64,000 nt of DNA from CAZDWZ01 sp964509425 (GTDB lineage: Bacteria > Bdellovibrionota_C > UBA2361 > SZUA-149 > CAZDWZ01): NCBI GenBank assembly GCA_964509425.1, contig CAZDWZ010000007.1, forward strand, positions 1 through 64,000, read 5' to 3'. The notes under the pieces are model-generated. The model made no database searches. It saw nothing but the letters and a program-made list of their open reading frames with translations, and was not told the DNA's origin. Position numbers and translations under genes: made by a program. Positions 45,938 through 55,352 of the stretch are shown here, piece by piece (within the stretch, counting starts at the first letter, position 1; every line of letters begins with the position of its first letter).

Positions 45938-48900
45938 TCAGTTACCGCGGCCGAAGATTCCGCCAGACCCAATAAAGGCGATTTGCCGGGACGTTGTGAC
46001 CGCGGAACCGACCTGGAGTCGGGTCAACCAGCCCGATCCGAGGGCGTTCAGGTGAGCGGATGCCCGATCGGCCTCCATTTCCATGTTGTACGGAGCATCT
46101 GGGCTACTCCACCACTCAACCCGGCCCGTGATACCGGCTCGAATACGCTCGTAAGCGGCAAATTCGTCCGATCGAGCCGCCTGGTAGAAATAATGCCGGG
46201 AGACCATCTGCAGGTATTCACCGGCAGCGTGGTTGGCGTTTCGCTCCATTTCAAGGGACAGCGCCTGAGTGGCAAAATAAAAGCGGGTGAGCTCGGCAGC
46301 TTCGAATGTGCCAAGCGCCTGAGCGCCTCCGGCTACCGCTCGAACCGTCCCGACCAAGCCCTGGAGCCGCCGCAGCTGGCCTCCCGGCAAGGCCGCGTTT
46401 ACCATCGCCGCGGTAAAACCGCCGACCCCTGCCATGTCTCGCAGTTGCAGGATTTCGCCTCCCAGAACCGCCATGGCCTGGGAGTTCATGTATTGGTCGC
46501 GAATGGTGAGGAGAAGCCGATTCGTCCCCGGCGTCGGACCTCCCGCGTCGAGGCGATGATTTGCATCCGTCGCCGGGTTCCAGCGGTAGGAGTCGAGGCC
46601 GTCCATGTTCGTTCGGAACGCGTTTCGCACTGCCGCATTCTCAGCGTTATAGAACCTCCCGTAGACTCCGTTTCTGGCCCGCTCTTCAGCCGTGATTGCG
46701 CCGTTTCCTTCAGCGTTAATCGTTGCATCGTGAAGACGTTGAGCGAGGTTTCTTTGATCATTCGCCGTCCGTCCGGAGTTCATGTATTCTTCGACAATCG
46801 CAATGTCTCTCGCCAGCGCCTCCTTTCCACCCGCGCCCCAATTTTCGCGGAACATCCGCCAACGCGCGCGCAGAGTTTCGCCGAATCCGAATCCCGGATC
46901 CACCCCACCCGGCTGCGCCAGCGCATTCCTCCGAAACTCATTGAGTTTCGCGTTGACCGCGTCCAGATCTCGTTGAATGGCCGCTTCACTCCGCATGGGC
47001 GGCAACGTCCCCGGAGCGAGATATCCTTGAACTTGGTTCCAAAGATTTTGGAAGTGAGTAAACGGCGAATCCGCTGCGCCGAAAAGTCTTTGTGCCGCCT
47101 GCACTGCTGCCGGGCCCCCCGGAATAGCATCAGCGGCGCCGGCAACTCGCTTGTGCATCTGCAATTCTTGAGTGAGCAGAGATTGCTGGCGCAGAAGATC
47201 CGCGGACATAGCCTGCTGCATCTGCGCGAGTTGTAAATGGCTCTGCTCGACCTGCGCTGCCGCACGGCTGAAGAGAGACTGCTGCTGAATTCTGCGGTCG
47301 ACCTCGCCGAGCTGCTCCATTGCGACCCAGTCTCCAGCGGCCTTGCTAAACACTTGACCGATGGTTTTTGCGCCATCAACAAAAATTCCCGCGATGGCAC
47401 GCTTGGAACCAAGAACGGCGTGCGCGCTAATGACCGGAACGGCGCCGAGCATGCCTGCGAGGAGCACCCAGTAAGTGGTGAGCGAATAGGAGTAATCTCC
47501 CGCGAAGGCCGACTCGAGAAGCGTCACGGGATCGGCGGAAGGAGAGCCGGCGACTCCAGGACCCGATCCCATACGCACGTAGCTCCGGTGCGGCATGAGG
47601 TGCCACAGCAGCTCGTCCGCGACATAGACAACCGCCCATCCAATGTCCCAGCTTTTTAACCAAGCCCAGAGAGCCAGCCAAACCATGAAGCCGCCGGCGT
47701 GCCCGGGAATGATCACCAGGAGGCAGAAAAACGGATAAATTGTGGCTAGTACATAGAGGCCGGCACCTTGGAAATACGGAAGGAGCTTAGCCAACATGAA
47801 CGCTTCGTATTTCGCTGATTCGCCGAGCTGCTCGTTTTTATAGCGCCGCACCATTTCCTGACCCTGAGCACGGACACTTGAGGAATATGCTCTCGCGCCG
47901 AGAGTTGCCGGTTGGATGTTCGAATCCTGGCTAATCGGCCCTGCCTGTTGCGACTGTATCGGGCCCTCGAGGAAGGTGCCCCGGAGCAACCAACGCGACA
48001 TGATGAATGGAACTCCGTGAAATGCGGTCACGTTTACATTCCCATTGCCTCCGGGACCACCGTTCACGCATTGAAAACCGGTTGTGGTTCCCGCATAAAA
48101 CGGAGATGGGCGAGCAAGCTTCGTCGCAATTTCTCTCACGACCTCGTCCGATAAACCCGCCGGTGCCTGATTCGGAATGGCCCGAAGCAGCGCCTGCTCG
48201 AGATGACGGATGGACAGAGTGACTGCACCCACGTTCATCCAGCCCCAAAGCTCTTCGCAGCTGACCGCCTCCAACCTTGGTTCGAAACGTCGAAGGGGAA
48301 TATTCAGCAGCGTTTTTACCCAGTCTTTGGCGTCTCCATTCGGGAGATGCTTTCCTCTCAGCGGGAACAACTGACAATAGGTGACAACCGCCTGCCCGTA
48401 CTCTCCTGTCCTTCTGAATTCCGGATCATTTTGTCCAAGTGCCACAAGGCGTGCGGCGTTCAGTTCTTGCTCACACTGGAGAAACGTAAATCGAGTGAGC
48501 TGATAGAGACCGGGATCGTCGATGCGCTGCGCAAACATGTCGTCGATCACCTTTTGACGAGCCATGAAGATCATCTGATCGCGCGTGCTTCGCTTCGTCA
48601 GAATCTTTACGAACTCTTGAAAGGAATGCGAGATGACGATGTTGTACTGATGGAAAAAGTTCGAAACACGCCTCCCCTGCGCCTGCTGGACGTTCGCTCC
48701 ACGCAATATGAGCTGAAGATTTCCGCGATCGCGAAATGTTCCGAACTGCCACTCAACCCCGGCCGCTGAACTCTCCGCTCGAATAAGAAAGAAAAAGATG
48801 GCTGGACCAAGAACGAGCCAAAGTGCGGCGGGATACCGACCGCTCAAACTTGCAATGAGCACCGCAGAGATGACGCAGCAGAGATACACGAGCCCACCGA

Positions 48901-49108
48901 GCGCTTCGAGCATGTTATTCAGATCACCGAGGATCTGCGCTTGCGAAATATAGCCCGCCGTCTCCATCGCCGCCGCGATGACCGTACCGCTTGATGGTCC
49001 CGCTCCGCCATACGTAGCCGGACCCGCAAATGCTGAATTCGCCCCGAAATGGGCGGCCATCAGCATCAGCAGTGGGGTTATGAAACGTTTCATAAATTCT
49101 CTCGTCAT
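45938..49108 (-). CDS. TraG/VirB6-like polytopic membrane protein, array copy 2 (1056 aa)
   Basis: Has a cleavable-looking signal peptide (RFITPLLMLMAAHFGANSAFA), then AAAMETAGYISQAQILGDL, helices LVYLCCVISAVLIAS and LWLVLGPAIFFFLIR, Cys at FLQCEQEL, C-x3-W (CEELW, about 283), the core PYFQGAGLYVLATIYPFF (about 439), IIPGHAGGFMVWLALWAWLK and SWDIGWAVV, and helix LTTYWVLLAGMLGAVPVIS. The long C-terminal half is helical and Arg/Gln/Ala-rich, probably soluble. ATG at 49108 overlaps the stop of copy 1 (ATGA). An alternative start at 49093 would also keep the signal peptide. Confidence 0.7.
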   Translation of the reverse strand: MTREFMKRFITPLLMLMAAHFGANSAFAGPATYGGAGPSSGTVIAAAMETAGYISQAQILGDLNNMLEALGGLVYLCCVISAVLIASLSGRYPAALWLVLGPAIFFFLIRAESSAAGVEWQFGTFRDRGNLQLILRGANVQQAQGRRVSNFFHQYNIVISHSFQEFVKILTKRSTRDQMIFMARQKVIDDMFAQRIDDPGLYQLTRFTFLQCEQELNAARLVALGQNDPEFRRTGEYGQAVVTYCQLFPLRGKHLPNGDAKDWVKTLLNIPLRRFEPRLEAVSCEELWGWMNVGAVTLSIRHLEQALLRAIPNQAPAGLSDEVVREIATKLARPSPFYAGTTTGFQCVNGGPGGNGNVNVTAFHGVPFIMSRWLLRGTFLEGPIQSQQAGPISQDSNIQPATLGARAYSSSVRAQGQEMVRRYKNEQLGESAKYEAFMLAKLLPYFQGAGLYVLATIYPFFCLLVIIPGHAGGFMVWLALWAWLKSWDIGWAVVYVADELLWHLMPHRSYVRMGSGPGVAGSPSADPVTLLESAFAGDYSYSLTTYWVLLAGMLGAVPVISAHAVLGSKRAIAGIFVDGAKTIGQVFSKAAGDWVAMEQLGEVDRRIQQQSLFSRAAAQVEQSHLQLAQMQQAMSADLLRQQSLLTQELQMHKRVAGAADAIPGGPAAVQAAQRLFGAADSPFTHFQNLWNQVQGYLAPGTLPPMRSEAAIQRDLDAVNAKLNEFRRNALAQPGGVDPGFGFGETLRARWRMFRENWGAGGKEALARDIAIVEEYMNSGRTANDQRNLAQRLHDATINAEGNGAITAEERARNGVYGRFYNAENAAVRNAFRTNMDGLDSYRWNPATDANHRLDAGGPTPGTNRLLLTIRDQYMNSQAMAVLGGEILQLRDMAGVGGFTAAMVNAALPGGQLRRLQGLVGTVRAVAGGAQALGTFEAAELTRFYFATQALSLEMERNANHAAGEYLQMVSRHYFYQAARSDEFAAYERIRAGITGRVEWWSSPDAPYNMEMEADRASAHLNALGSGWLTRLQVGSAVTTSRQIAFIGSGGIFGRGN

Positions 49109-52100
49109 CGCCTCCGATATCCAGGAGGTGAATAGTCGAAGAGAACAGGGAAACTCGTCTCATCGTGTTGTCCGACGCGCGGAAACGACGGCGGAACCAT
49201 GATCCCTCTGTAGGGACTGTCGTTTCCGTATCTCGGTGGTACGCGAGACGGAACGACAAATGCCGGAACACGATACGAATCCGCATTGTCGGGAGTGTAC
49301 GGCGCAATCTGATCGGCGTAGTTCGAGGAGTTATAATTGAAGCGGCCGGTTCCCCGATCTTCGATCGCGCGTTGGATATTCTGAGGCGTTATGCCGAAAG
49401 TGATTCCGAGCAGGGCCGTATCGCGGCTCACCTTCTCGTCTGGATGAGTAAGTTCACGCCGCAACCGAGCCTCAAACGCTTCGACTTCGACTCGCTGACC
49501 GGGTGACAAATTATTCTTGTCCCATCCGCGAAACGCTATGAATTGGTCTACTTGAGTAGCGACCATCTGACCGACCATATTGGGCGACATCTGGTCAGTC
49601 ATGAAACGAATCGGCGGGCTATTCAAGAGTCGAGTGAACTCTCCTTGCATATTGTCACGGTGCGCTCGGTAGAGCCCCTCCTGCCGGCCACGGAGATCTT
49701 CAAGCGCTCTATTCAAATCGGCGGCCGGTATTCTATCGAGTCGTCCCGGGTACTGGTTTGCGATCGCTCCCGTAAGCGCCGGGCGATACGTACTTTCCTG
49801 AGGGAATGAGCCATTCCGCATGATAGGAGCTGGGAGGCCCGTGGTTCGGTCGATCACCGGTCTTCCGTCCCGCCTTTGAGGGTCCACACGGAGGGCCTCG
49901 CCGTCTTGAGCGAGCCGATACTGGACAACCGACCGAATTCTTAACAAATCGGCCTGTCGGGCCGCCATCTCTTCTCTCCAAGCTTTCAGGTCATCCGAGC
50001 CTGGTGCAGCGTTCCGGCGAGCGTCAGTTGAGTTGAGCGCGTGGATCTGATCCTCAACTCCCCGCATTCGAACGATGAGCGCCGGCACCGTCATTGTTCG
50101 CTCGTCCCGATTTCGATCGGTGAGACGGGCAAGCTCCGTCGCGAAAAAGTCCATCGACTGTCGACGCCGCAACTCGTCTTCAATCATACGAATGTTTGCG
50201 ATGTTCTCGCCGATCGGATCATCGACGGTACTTCCGAGGAATCCAGATGAGAAGAGTCTTTGGATTCCCCACATGCTCAAGGCGGCGTTCATCGTCGGTG
50301 TGCCTTGAAATGGCACCGTCGACATAAAATTCAGCCTGAACTTCATTCCATCGATGAACGCTTCGATCGAACGATCGGTTCCGCCGGAAGTTCCTTCCAT
50401 TTCGAAACCTCCGGATGCATCGGCGCCGGCCTTTTCCGCGTCATACGCCTTTCCGTAAAGGCCAAGTCGTCCGTAAAGCGGGTGATGTTGAACTGCCGCG
50501 GCTCGATCCGCGTCTTCCAAAGCTGTTTGCGCTTGGAGCGCAGCTTCCCGCGCCGTATTCGCGGCACGTAGACCACGGTTCCACGCCTGCCATCCGGTCA
50601 TCCCCGAGTTCAGACCTTGGCTCAACGACTGGAAGCCGGCAATCAAACCGTAGGTTGTTGCTGACATTTGACGAAGCGCGTCGTCGCGCCCAGGCTGACG
50701 CATGGAACGAATGGCTTGGTTCTGGAGCTCATACATCAATTGTGAACGTCCAGCCGCTGCTTGAATCTGAACCTGTGCAGCGCCGAGGTCACCGCTCTGC
50801 TTTACGTCTTGCATCAGTTTTTCCGTGAAGGACGAGAGAATAGCTCGCTTCGATCTCAGCGTGACGGCACCGGTCAACACCGGAACCGCAAGTAGGGCCG
50901 CAGCGACGACCATGTAGTATCCATGGATCGTCCAAATCGGATCGACCTTTTGAGCTTGCTCGAAGATCTGCCAGAGCTGGAGGCTCTGCGGTGGAACCGC
51001 CCGATTCTCTGGAATATTCATGGACGGATTATTGTTCCAGAGTGTTCGCTCGAGGACGAGGACCATCGCGAATCCGATATCCCAGCCTTTGATCCACAGC
51101 CACGCAAGGGGAAGGTTGAGCATCGACGCCGCCCTTCCCGGGATGAGCACGACGAGCGCGAGAAAGGGATAGGCAACGGCGAGGAGGTATAACATCACCC
51201 CTTGCCACCAAGGGGCGTTCAACGACCATGAGAATATCTGCTGAACCAGCTTTCGAGTTTGATATCGCGGAAAGTCGACGAACGAGGCTTGGGTCGCGAT
51301 ATTGGCACCTCCGAACACAGTTAATCGGTGACCACTGCTCCAGCGGCGAGCACTCGACGCTTGTTGCTGAATATTCCCGGTCGAGGGATCCAAATTATAG
51401 ACACCGCCCAACGGTCTTGGTCCCACCATCACCGGCCGAATCGCCTCAATTGTTTCGATCGCACTGTCGCCCATTCCGGTCACAGCGGAGTTCGGCGCGG
51501 CCGGATTGATCATCGTCCGGCCCATGCGCGGATTCTGAGTGGCGGTCTGGTTGTGGAGACTCATCGAGAATCGGACCAGCGCCTGCCGATCCATGAACGT
51601 GTTCTTGATCATGAACAGTGCGATCACGGCCTTTAGCTTTTGTTCGCAGGTTCCGTTGGTCGGTGCGCTCGGAAGGAACTTTTCAACAAGACGTGTACAT
51701 GCAGTCGCGGCATCAGCGCCGTCGAACGTCGTCATCCCCATGATACGCTTCAGCTCTCGCCCTGCCTCGCCGAGGTTTCGTCCGGGGGCCGGAGGTCCAA
51801 CGAAATCAGGGGGCGGCGGTGGATCTCCTTGCCAAAGGAACTCGGCGGTTTTCTCCCAGAGAACTCTGCACGTAATATTTCCAGTAACCTGGAGGAGCTG
51901 CTGTGTCGGCAAGTTCGTGCTGGTCGAGGTCTGGCCCATTTCATTGTAGCGCCGCAGGTATTCGGCCTTCCGGCGTTCGGCAACCTCCAAGGCCTGAGGA
52001 TTTCCATTCGGCCCCCTCAAGGTCGCCAAGAAATCATCGCTGAGCTCGGGACTTCCGAGCGCCATCGCGTAACCGGTGTAGTCGATACACCCTTCCTTCA

Positions 52101-52677
52101 AGTTCTCGTCTATGACTCGCAAGAGAAATGGACTTCTGATTCGCGCGTTGGTGATCGCATCGTAGGCCCGTCCGCGATGGAGAAAGGTTCGATATTCGTC
52201 GTCTTCCCTCTGCCGTCCGTCTGAATCCCTCAGCAGTATGCCGTTTATCTCGCGCACGATCCCGTTTATTGGACGCACGAAGAGAGCAAAGCCGTAGGCG
52301 ACTTGGATGTTCGATACCTTGTAACCGAGCTCCTGAACGGCTCGCCGCACATCGGCGATTGATTTTCCTGCACCGACTTGACGGTGAAGACCGCGTGGAA
52401 CGCCCGCGCCGACTTGCCATTGGACGCCGTCGAACGTGTAACGTTGGGAAACGAGGACCCAGAATATCGCGGGGCCTATGAGGAGGTACCGCATCGCACG
52501 AAAACTGCCGAAGGTAACCATCGAGACGACGGCTCCGACGCCGGCAATCGTATAGATGAACGCCCCTGCTTCACGGAAAAAGCTTTGGAACTCGTCGAGA
52601 ATATCGGCTTGCATGCCGTACCCAGCCATCTCCATGACGGCGGCTACATACGACCCTGCTGATACAATCTCACCCAT
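49105..52677 (-). CDS. TraG/VirB6-like polytopic membrane protein, array copy 1 (1190 aa)
   Basis: First and longest of the five homologues. N-terminus VMEMAGYGMQADILDEFQSF, helices AFIYTIAGVGAVVSMVTFG and RYLLIGPAIFWVLVSQ, Cys at KEGCIDYTGY, C-x3-W (CRVLW, about 269), and the core PWWQGVMLYLLAVAYPFLAL (about 487), LIPGRAASMLNLPLAWLWIK, GWDIGFAMVLV, with helix YYMVVAAALLAVPVLTG. The C-terminal 600 residues are hydrophilic and helical with a Pro/Tyr/Arg-rich tail. Its stop overlaps the start of copy 2. It lies 156 bases downstream of the Gly-rich protein gene. The function is inferred only. Confidence 0.7.
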   Translation of the reverse strand: MGEIVSAGSYVAAVMEMAGYGMQADILDEFQSFFREAGAFIYTIAGVGAVVSMVTFGSFRAMRYLLIGPAIFWVLVSQRYTFDGVQWQVGAGVPRGLHRQVGAGKSIADVRRAVQELGYKVSNIQVAYGFALFVRPINGIVREINGILLRDSDGRQREDDEYRTFLHRGRAYDAITNARIRSPFLLRVIDENLKEGCIDYTGYAMALGSPELSDDFLATLRGPNGNPQALEVAERRKAEYLRRYNEMGQTSTSTNLPTQQLLQVTGNITCRVLWEKTAEFLWQGDPPPPPDFVGPPAPGRNLGEAGRELKRIMGMTTFDGADAATACTRLVEKFLPSAPTNGTCEQKLKAVIALFMIKNTFMDRQALVRFSMSLHNQTATQNPRMGRTMINPAAPNSAVTGMGDSAIETIEAIRPVMVGPRPLGGVYNLDPSTGNIQQQASSARRWSSGHRLTVFGGANIATQASFVDFPRYQTRKLVQQIFSWSLNAPWWQGVMLYLLAVAYPFLALVVLIPGRAASMLNLPLAWLWIKGWDIGFAMVLVLERTLWNNNPSMNIPENRAVPPQSLQLWQIFEQAQKVDPIWTIHGYYMVVAAALLAVPVLTGAVTLRSKRAILSSFTEKLMQDVKQSGDLGAAQVQIQAAAGRSQLMYELQNQAIRSMRQPGRDDALRQMSATTYGLIAGFQSLSQGLNSGMTGWQAWNRGLRAANTAREAALQAQTALEDADRAAAVQHHPLYGRLGLYGKAYDAEKAGADASGGFEMEGTSGGTDRSIEAFIDGMKFRLNFMSTVPFQGTPTMNAALSMWGIQRLFSSGFLGSTVDDPIGENIANIRMIEDELRRRQSMDFFATELARLTDRNRDERTMTVPALIVRMRGVEDQIHALNSTDARRNAAPGSDDLKAWREEMAARQADLLRIRSVVQYRLAQDGEALRVDPQRRDGRPVIDRTTGLPAPIMRNGSFPQESTYRPALTGAIANQYPGRLDRIPAADLNRALEDLRGRQEGLYRAHRDNMQGEFTRLLNSPPIRFMTDQMSPNMVGQMVATQVDQFIAFRGWDKNNLSPGQRVEVEAFEARLRRELTHPDEKVSRDTALLGITFGITPQNIQRAIEDRGTGRFNYNSSNYADQIAPYTPDNADSYRVPAFVVPSRVPPRYGNDSPYRGIMVPPSFPRVGQHDETSFPVLFDYSPPGYRRR

Positions 52678-52833
52678 ACGAGAACATCTCTCCCTTAGAC
52701 ACCCGGCATTTCAGCCAGTCGCCTAACGGGGAACCTCCTAAAAAAATTTCCCGGCCCGCGTCTCTCTTCTCCTCCGGTCACCCGGAGGAGCAATCGTCGA
52801 TCTTCTCGTGCCGTCCTGCCGGACAGAGGCGGA

Positions 52834-55350
52834 TCAACCGCCTCCGCCATTTCCGTAAAACTCTTGGTTGTCAGTGAGCGTCGTAGCGTATCCGAGGTTC
52901 GCCATGTCTCTCATACCCGCAGCGGTGCTTGCCGCTGCTTCAGCCATCGCCTGAACATCCGCGCGGTGCGAATAAATCGCGGCTCCTTGTTGCGAAATAA
53001 AGGCCGCCATCGCTACCCGTTTTTCCGCCGCGAGCTCTTCCGTACGCCGTCCGAGGAGCAGCATCAGCTTATCCTTCTCCGCCGAGGTGACGGAGTTAGC
53101 GCTCGTGATGAATGCCCGCGCCAGCGGAATGAACGTCGCATGGTGCCGCTCGGCTGCTGCCGACGCAGAAGCCACGCACCAGTTGAATATCGCTCGCCGC
53201 ATGATTCCTTCCGGCTCACCGGAGAGCTGAGTCAATCGCGCTCCGTTCAGACGCAGGATGTTCTGCAAGAACCTGGAGTCTACCGGCAATCCCTGAGAAG
53301 CTCCGACGACCTCCTTTTGATACTTTGCGATCTTTCCGGCAAAGATATCCTTGGCGTTCTGCAGCAGCGTGATAAGCGCTGGGCAGATCGAGTACTTTTC
53401 CTCGAAGCCGAAGTTATCCTTTGTTTTGCAACCGCTTCCGTATTCCGCGAGCTTGAAGTTCTGCGGCTGCTCCGGATTCGGCGGCTTACATCCGTTGAAG
53501 TACGCTCGGATCACACGCTGAGCACTGAACTCCGGCGGCATGAAGACGAGCCGTTGATAAACGGTCTTCGTTTCATCATCGTTGTCCTTCGAATGCTGAA
53601 GAACATAATCACCGAAGAACTGCTTGAAGCGGTACTGGTACTTCTCAAGCGATTCCTTCTGCTCGCCCTTCGCGTGTTTGTATCCGACGGTAGAACGCTC
53701 GACCAAGCTCCACTCGCGATCCTTTACGGCGCCCTTGAAGTTTTGCTTGCCTTCCTTCGTGATTTTGTTCAGCTCGTTTTCAGCCTCGGCGCAGCAAACG
53801 CAGAACGCATAGGTCCCGTTTCCGGTTTTCCCATCTTCTTTGCTCTTCCGACGGTATGGCCGATCACTGTCGCCCTGCTCAGGCGGTTTCCCGCATTGGT
53901 CGGAGCAGGTAAAGTCGACGATCTTTCGCTTCACCTGAGCTTTTGCGGCCTTATCTTTCTTCCCGTCTTCGTTGGTGACGGCAAGGCAAGCTTCAAGCTT
54001 CTCGTGGTTATCCATGTACGTCTGCGAACCATCTGGGTCGGCAAGATGCGTGGTGGTCCACGAGATCTGCTTCAACAGATGTTGTGTGACGTTCATGTCC
54101 GCTTGCTGCTGAATCGCGGTCAGTCCCGAGCCCACGGTCTTATCGAGGAAACCCATGGTCATGATCGCCACACCTTTCACCGTAAGTGCGTTTTCCAGAT
54201 AATCGTCTCGCGCGTTGGTGTCGCCAAGATGATCCTTTTGCATACGGTCGATCGGTTGATAGACGGCTTTGTCGAGTTTCAGAATCTCTTTGTCGATCCC
54301 GATATCCTTGACGTTCACCTCATTTTTCAACACCGAGCTCGGAATATCGGCGCGGAGAATTTCTCCGCCTCTCACGAAAGCGGTTCCCGGAGGGGCGCCC
54401 CGACCGTCACCGGCGCTGGCGTTTCCAAGGCCGCCTTCCGTTCCGCAAGTTTCATATGGAGCTTCGCAACCAAGGGACTTCAGGAATCCCGGCGGTTCAT
54501 CGCTGCTCTCTTGTTCCGGGGTGTAAAATTCCGGCATCTTCCGGTCGGTGTTGAAGCCGGTATACGCGTAGGCCGGGTCTGCGTTGTAGTCGTATCCGCC
54601 GAGCATCGCGATGAGCGCGACCGATACGCCGACGGCGCCGACGAACTTCGCATCTTCAGGATTTGCGTCACGCGCAGTCATACCTTTCGCCGCGGAGGAT
54701 CCACCGCCTCCACCGCCCTGCAACCAGGTCAGAAGGTTCCGGCCCGGTGTAAGTGAGGGGTCACCTCCGCCGCCTTGGGAAATTTCATTTCCTTGCGGCA
54801 ACTGCTGTTGAGGAGAATCGCCGGTGCTGCCCGATGAGCTGCCGCCATTGCAACCGCCGCCGCCGCTGCAACCTCCGCCGCCTCCACCGCCGCCGCCACC
54901 GCCTCCGCCACCACCACCAGCAGTGATGCCGCCGGCAGTGATCCCACCGCCTCCACCGCCGCCGCCATTATCACTCGGTGTGACAGTTGGAGTCGGAGTG
55001 GGAGTAGACGGCTTCGGGATAACCTGTCCGCTCGCCGTGACGATGTATTCGTTCTCTTGGAAATCGTAGAGCTCGACGGTATCTCCCTGATAGCCGGTAA
55101 TCACCGCATGAGGAGGATTTGGGTCGTGCAGTAATCCATCGCCGCCGACGAGCCCGACCAGCAAGTAGTTGCCGTTCGCGTCGACTTGTTGCGGATCTCT
55201 CACCGGACGTCCTTGGTAGCCGTCGGGCATCTGAATGATCGTCCCCGGATCATAAAGAAGGAATTGTGTCGCCCACGCCAATGCCGGCAGTAGCGCCAGA
55301 CACACCAAAAAGCCGGCCACGGCCATTTTTGTTTTTGAGGTGAAATTCAT
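52834..55350 (-). CDS. Exported glycine- and cysteine-rich protein (838 aa)
   Basis: Signal peptide (KMAVAGFLVCLALLPALAWA) precedes a domain FLLYDPGTIIQMPDGYQGRPV and a Pro/Thr-rich piece (TPTPTPTVTPSD). A poly-Gly tract with a few Cys follows (about residues 143-175), then a large region with many Cys: FTCSDQCGKPPEQ, YAFCVCCAEAENEL, FNGCKPPNP, GSGCKTKDNFGFEEKYSICPAL, FNWCVASA. It ends in Gly. The Cys content suits disulfide formation by the TraF-like protein just upstream. It is tempting to compare it with F-type TraH or TraN, but I see no clear TraH motif. It starts 2 bases after the previous stop (ATG at 55350). Confidence 0.65.
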   Translation of the reverse strand: MNFTSKTKMAVAGFLVCLALLPALAWATQFLLYDPGTIIQMPDGYQGRPVRDPQQVDANGNYLLVGLVGGDGLLHDPNPPHAVITGYQGDTVELYDFQENEYIVTASGQVIPKPSTPTPTPTVTPSDNGGGGGGGGITAGGITAGGGGGGGGGGGGGGGGCSGGGGCNGGSSSGSTGDSPQQQLPQGNEISQGGGGDPSLTPGRNLLTWLQGGGGGGSSAAKGMTARDANPEDAKFVGAVGVSVALIAMLGGYDYNADPAYAYTGFNTDRKMPEFYTPEQESSDEPPGFLKSLGCEAPYETCGTEGGLGNASAGDGRGAPPGTAFVRGGEILRADIPSSVLKNEVNVKDIGIDKEILKLDKAVYQPIDRMQKDHLGDTNARDDYLENALTVKGVAIMTMGFLDKTVGSGLTAIQQQADMNVTQHLLKQISWTTTHLADPDGSQTYMDNHEKLEACLAVTNEDGKKDKAAKAQVKRKIVDFTCSDQCGKPPEQGDSDRPYRRKSKEDGKTGNGTYAFCVCCAEAENELNKITKEGKQNFKGAVKDREWSLVERSTVGYKHAKGEQKESLEKYQYRFKQFFGDYVLQHSKDNDDETKTVYQRLVFMPPEFSAQRVIRAYFNGCKPPNPEQPQNFKLAEYGSGCKTKDNFGFEEKYSICPALITLLQNAKDIFAGKIAKYQKEVVGASQGLPVDSRFLQNILRLNGARLTQLSGEPEGIMRRAIFNWCVASASAAAERHHATFIPLARAFITSANSVTSAEKDKLMLLLGRRTEELAAEKRVAMAAFISQQGAAIYSHRADVQAMAEAAASTAAGMRDMANLGYATTLTDNQEFYGNGGGG

Positions 55351-55352
55351 AG

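Noticed and set aside
52864..54756. Plus-strand frame (630 aa) inside the Gly/Cys-rich gene
   Set aside because: It opposes a gene with a signal peptide that fits the operon spacing. The translation is Arg/Leu-rich with no family features.
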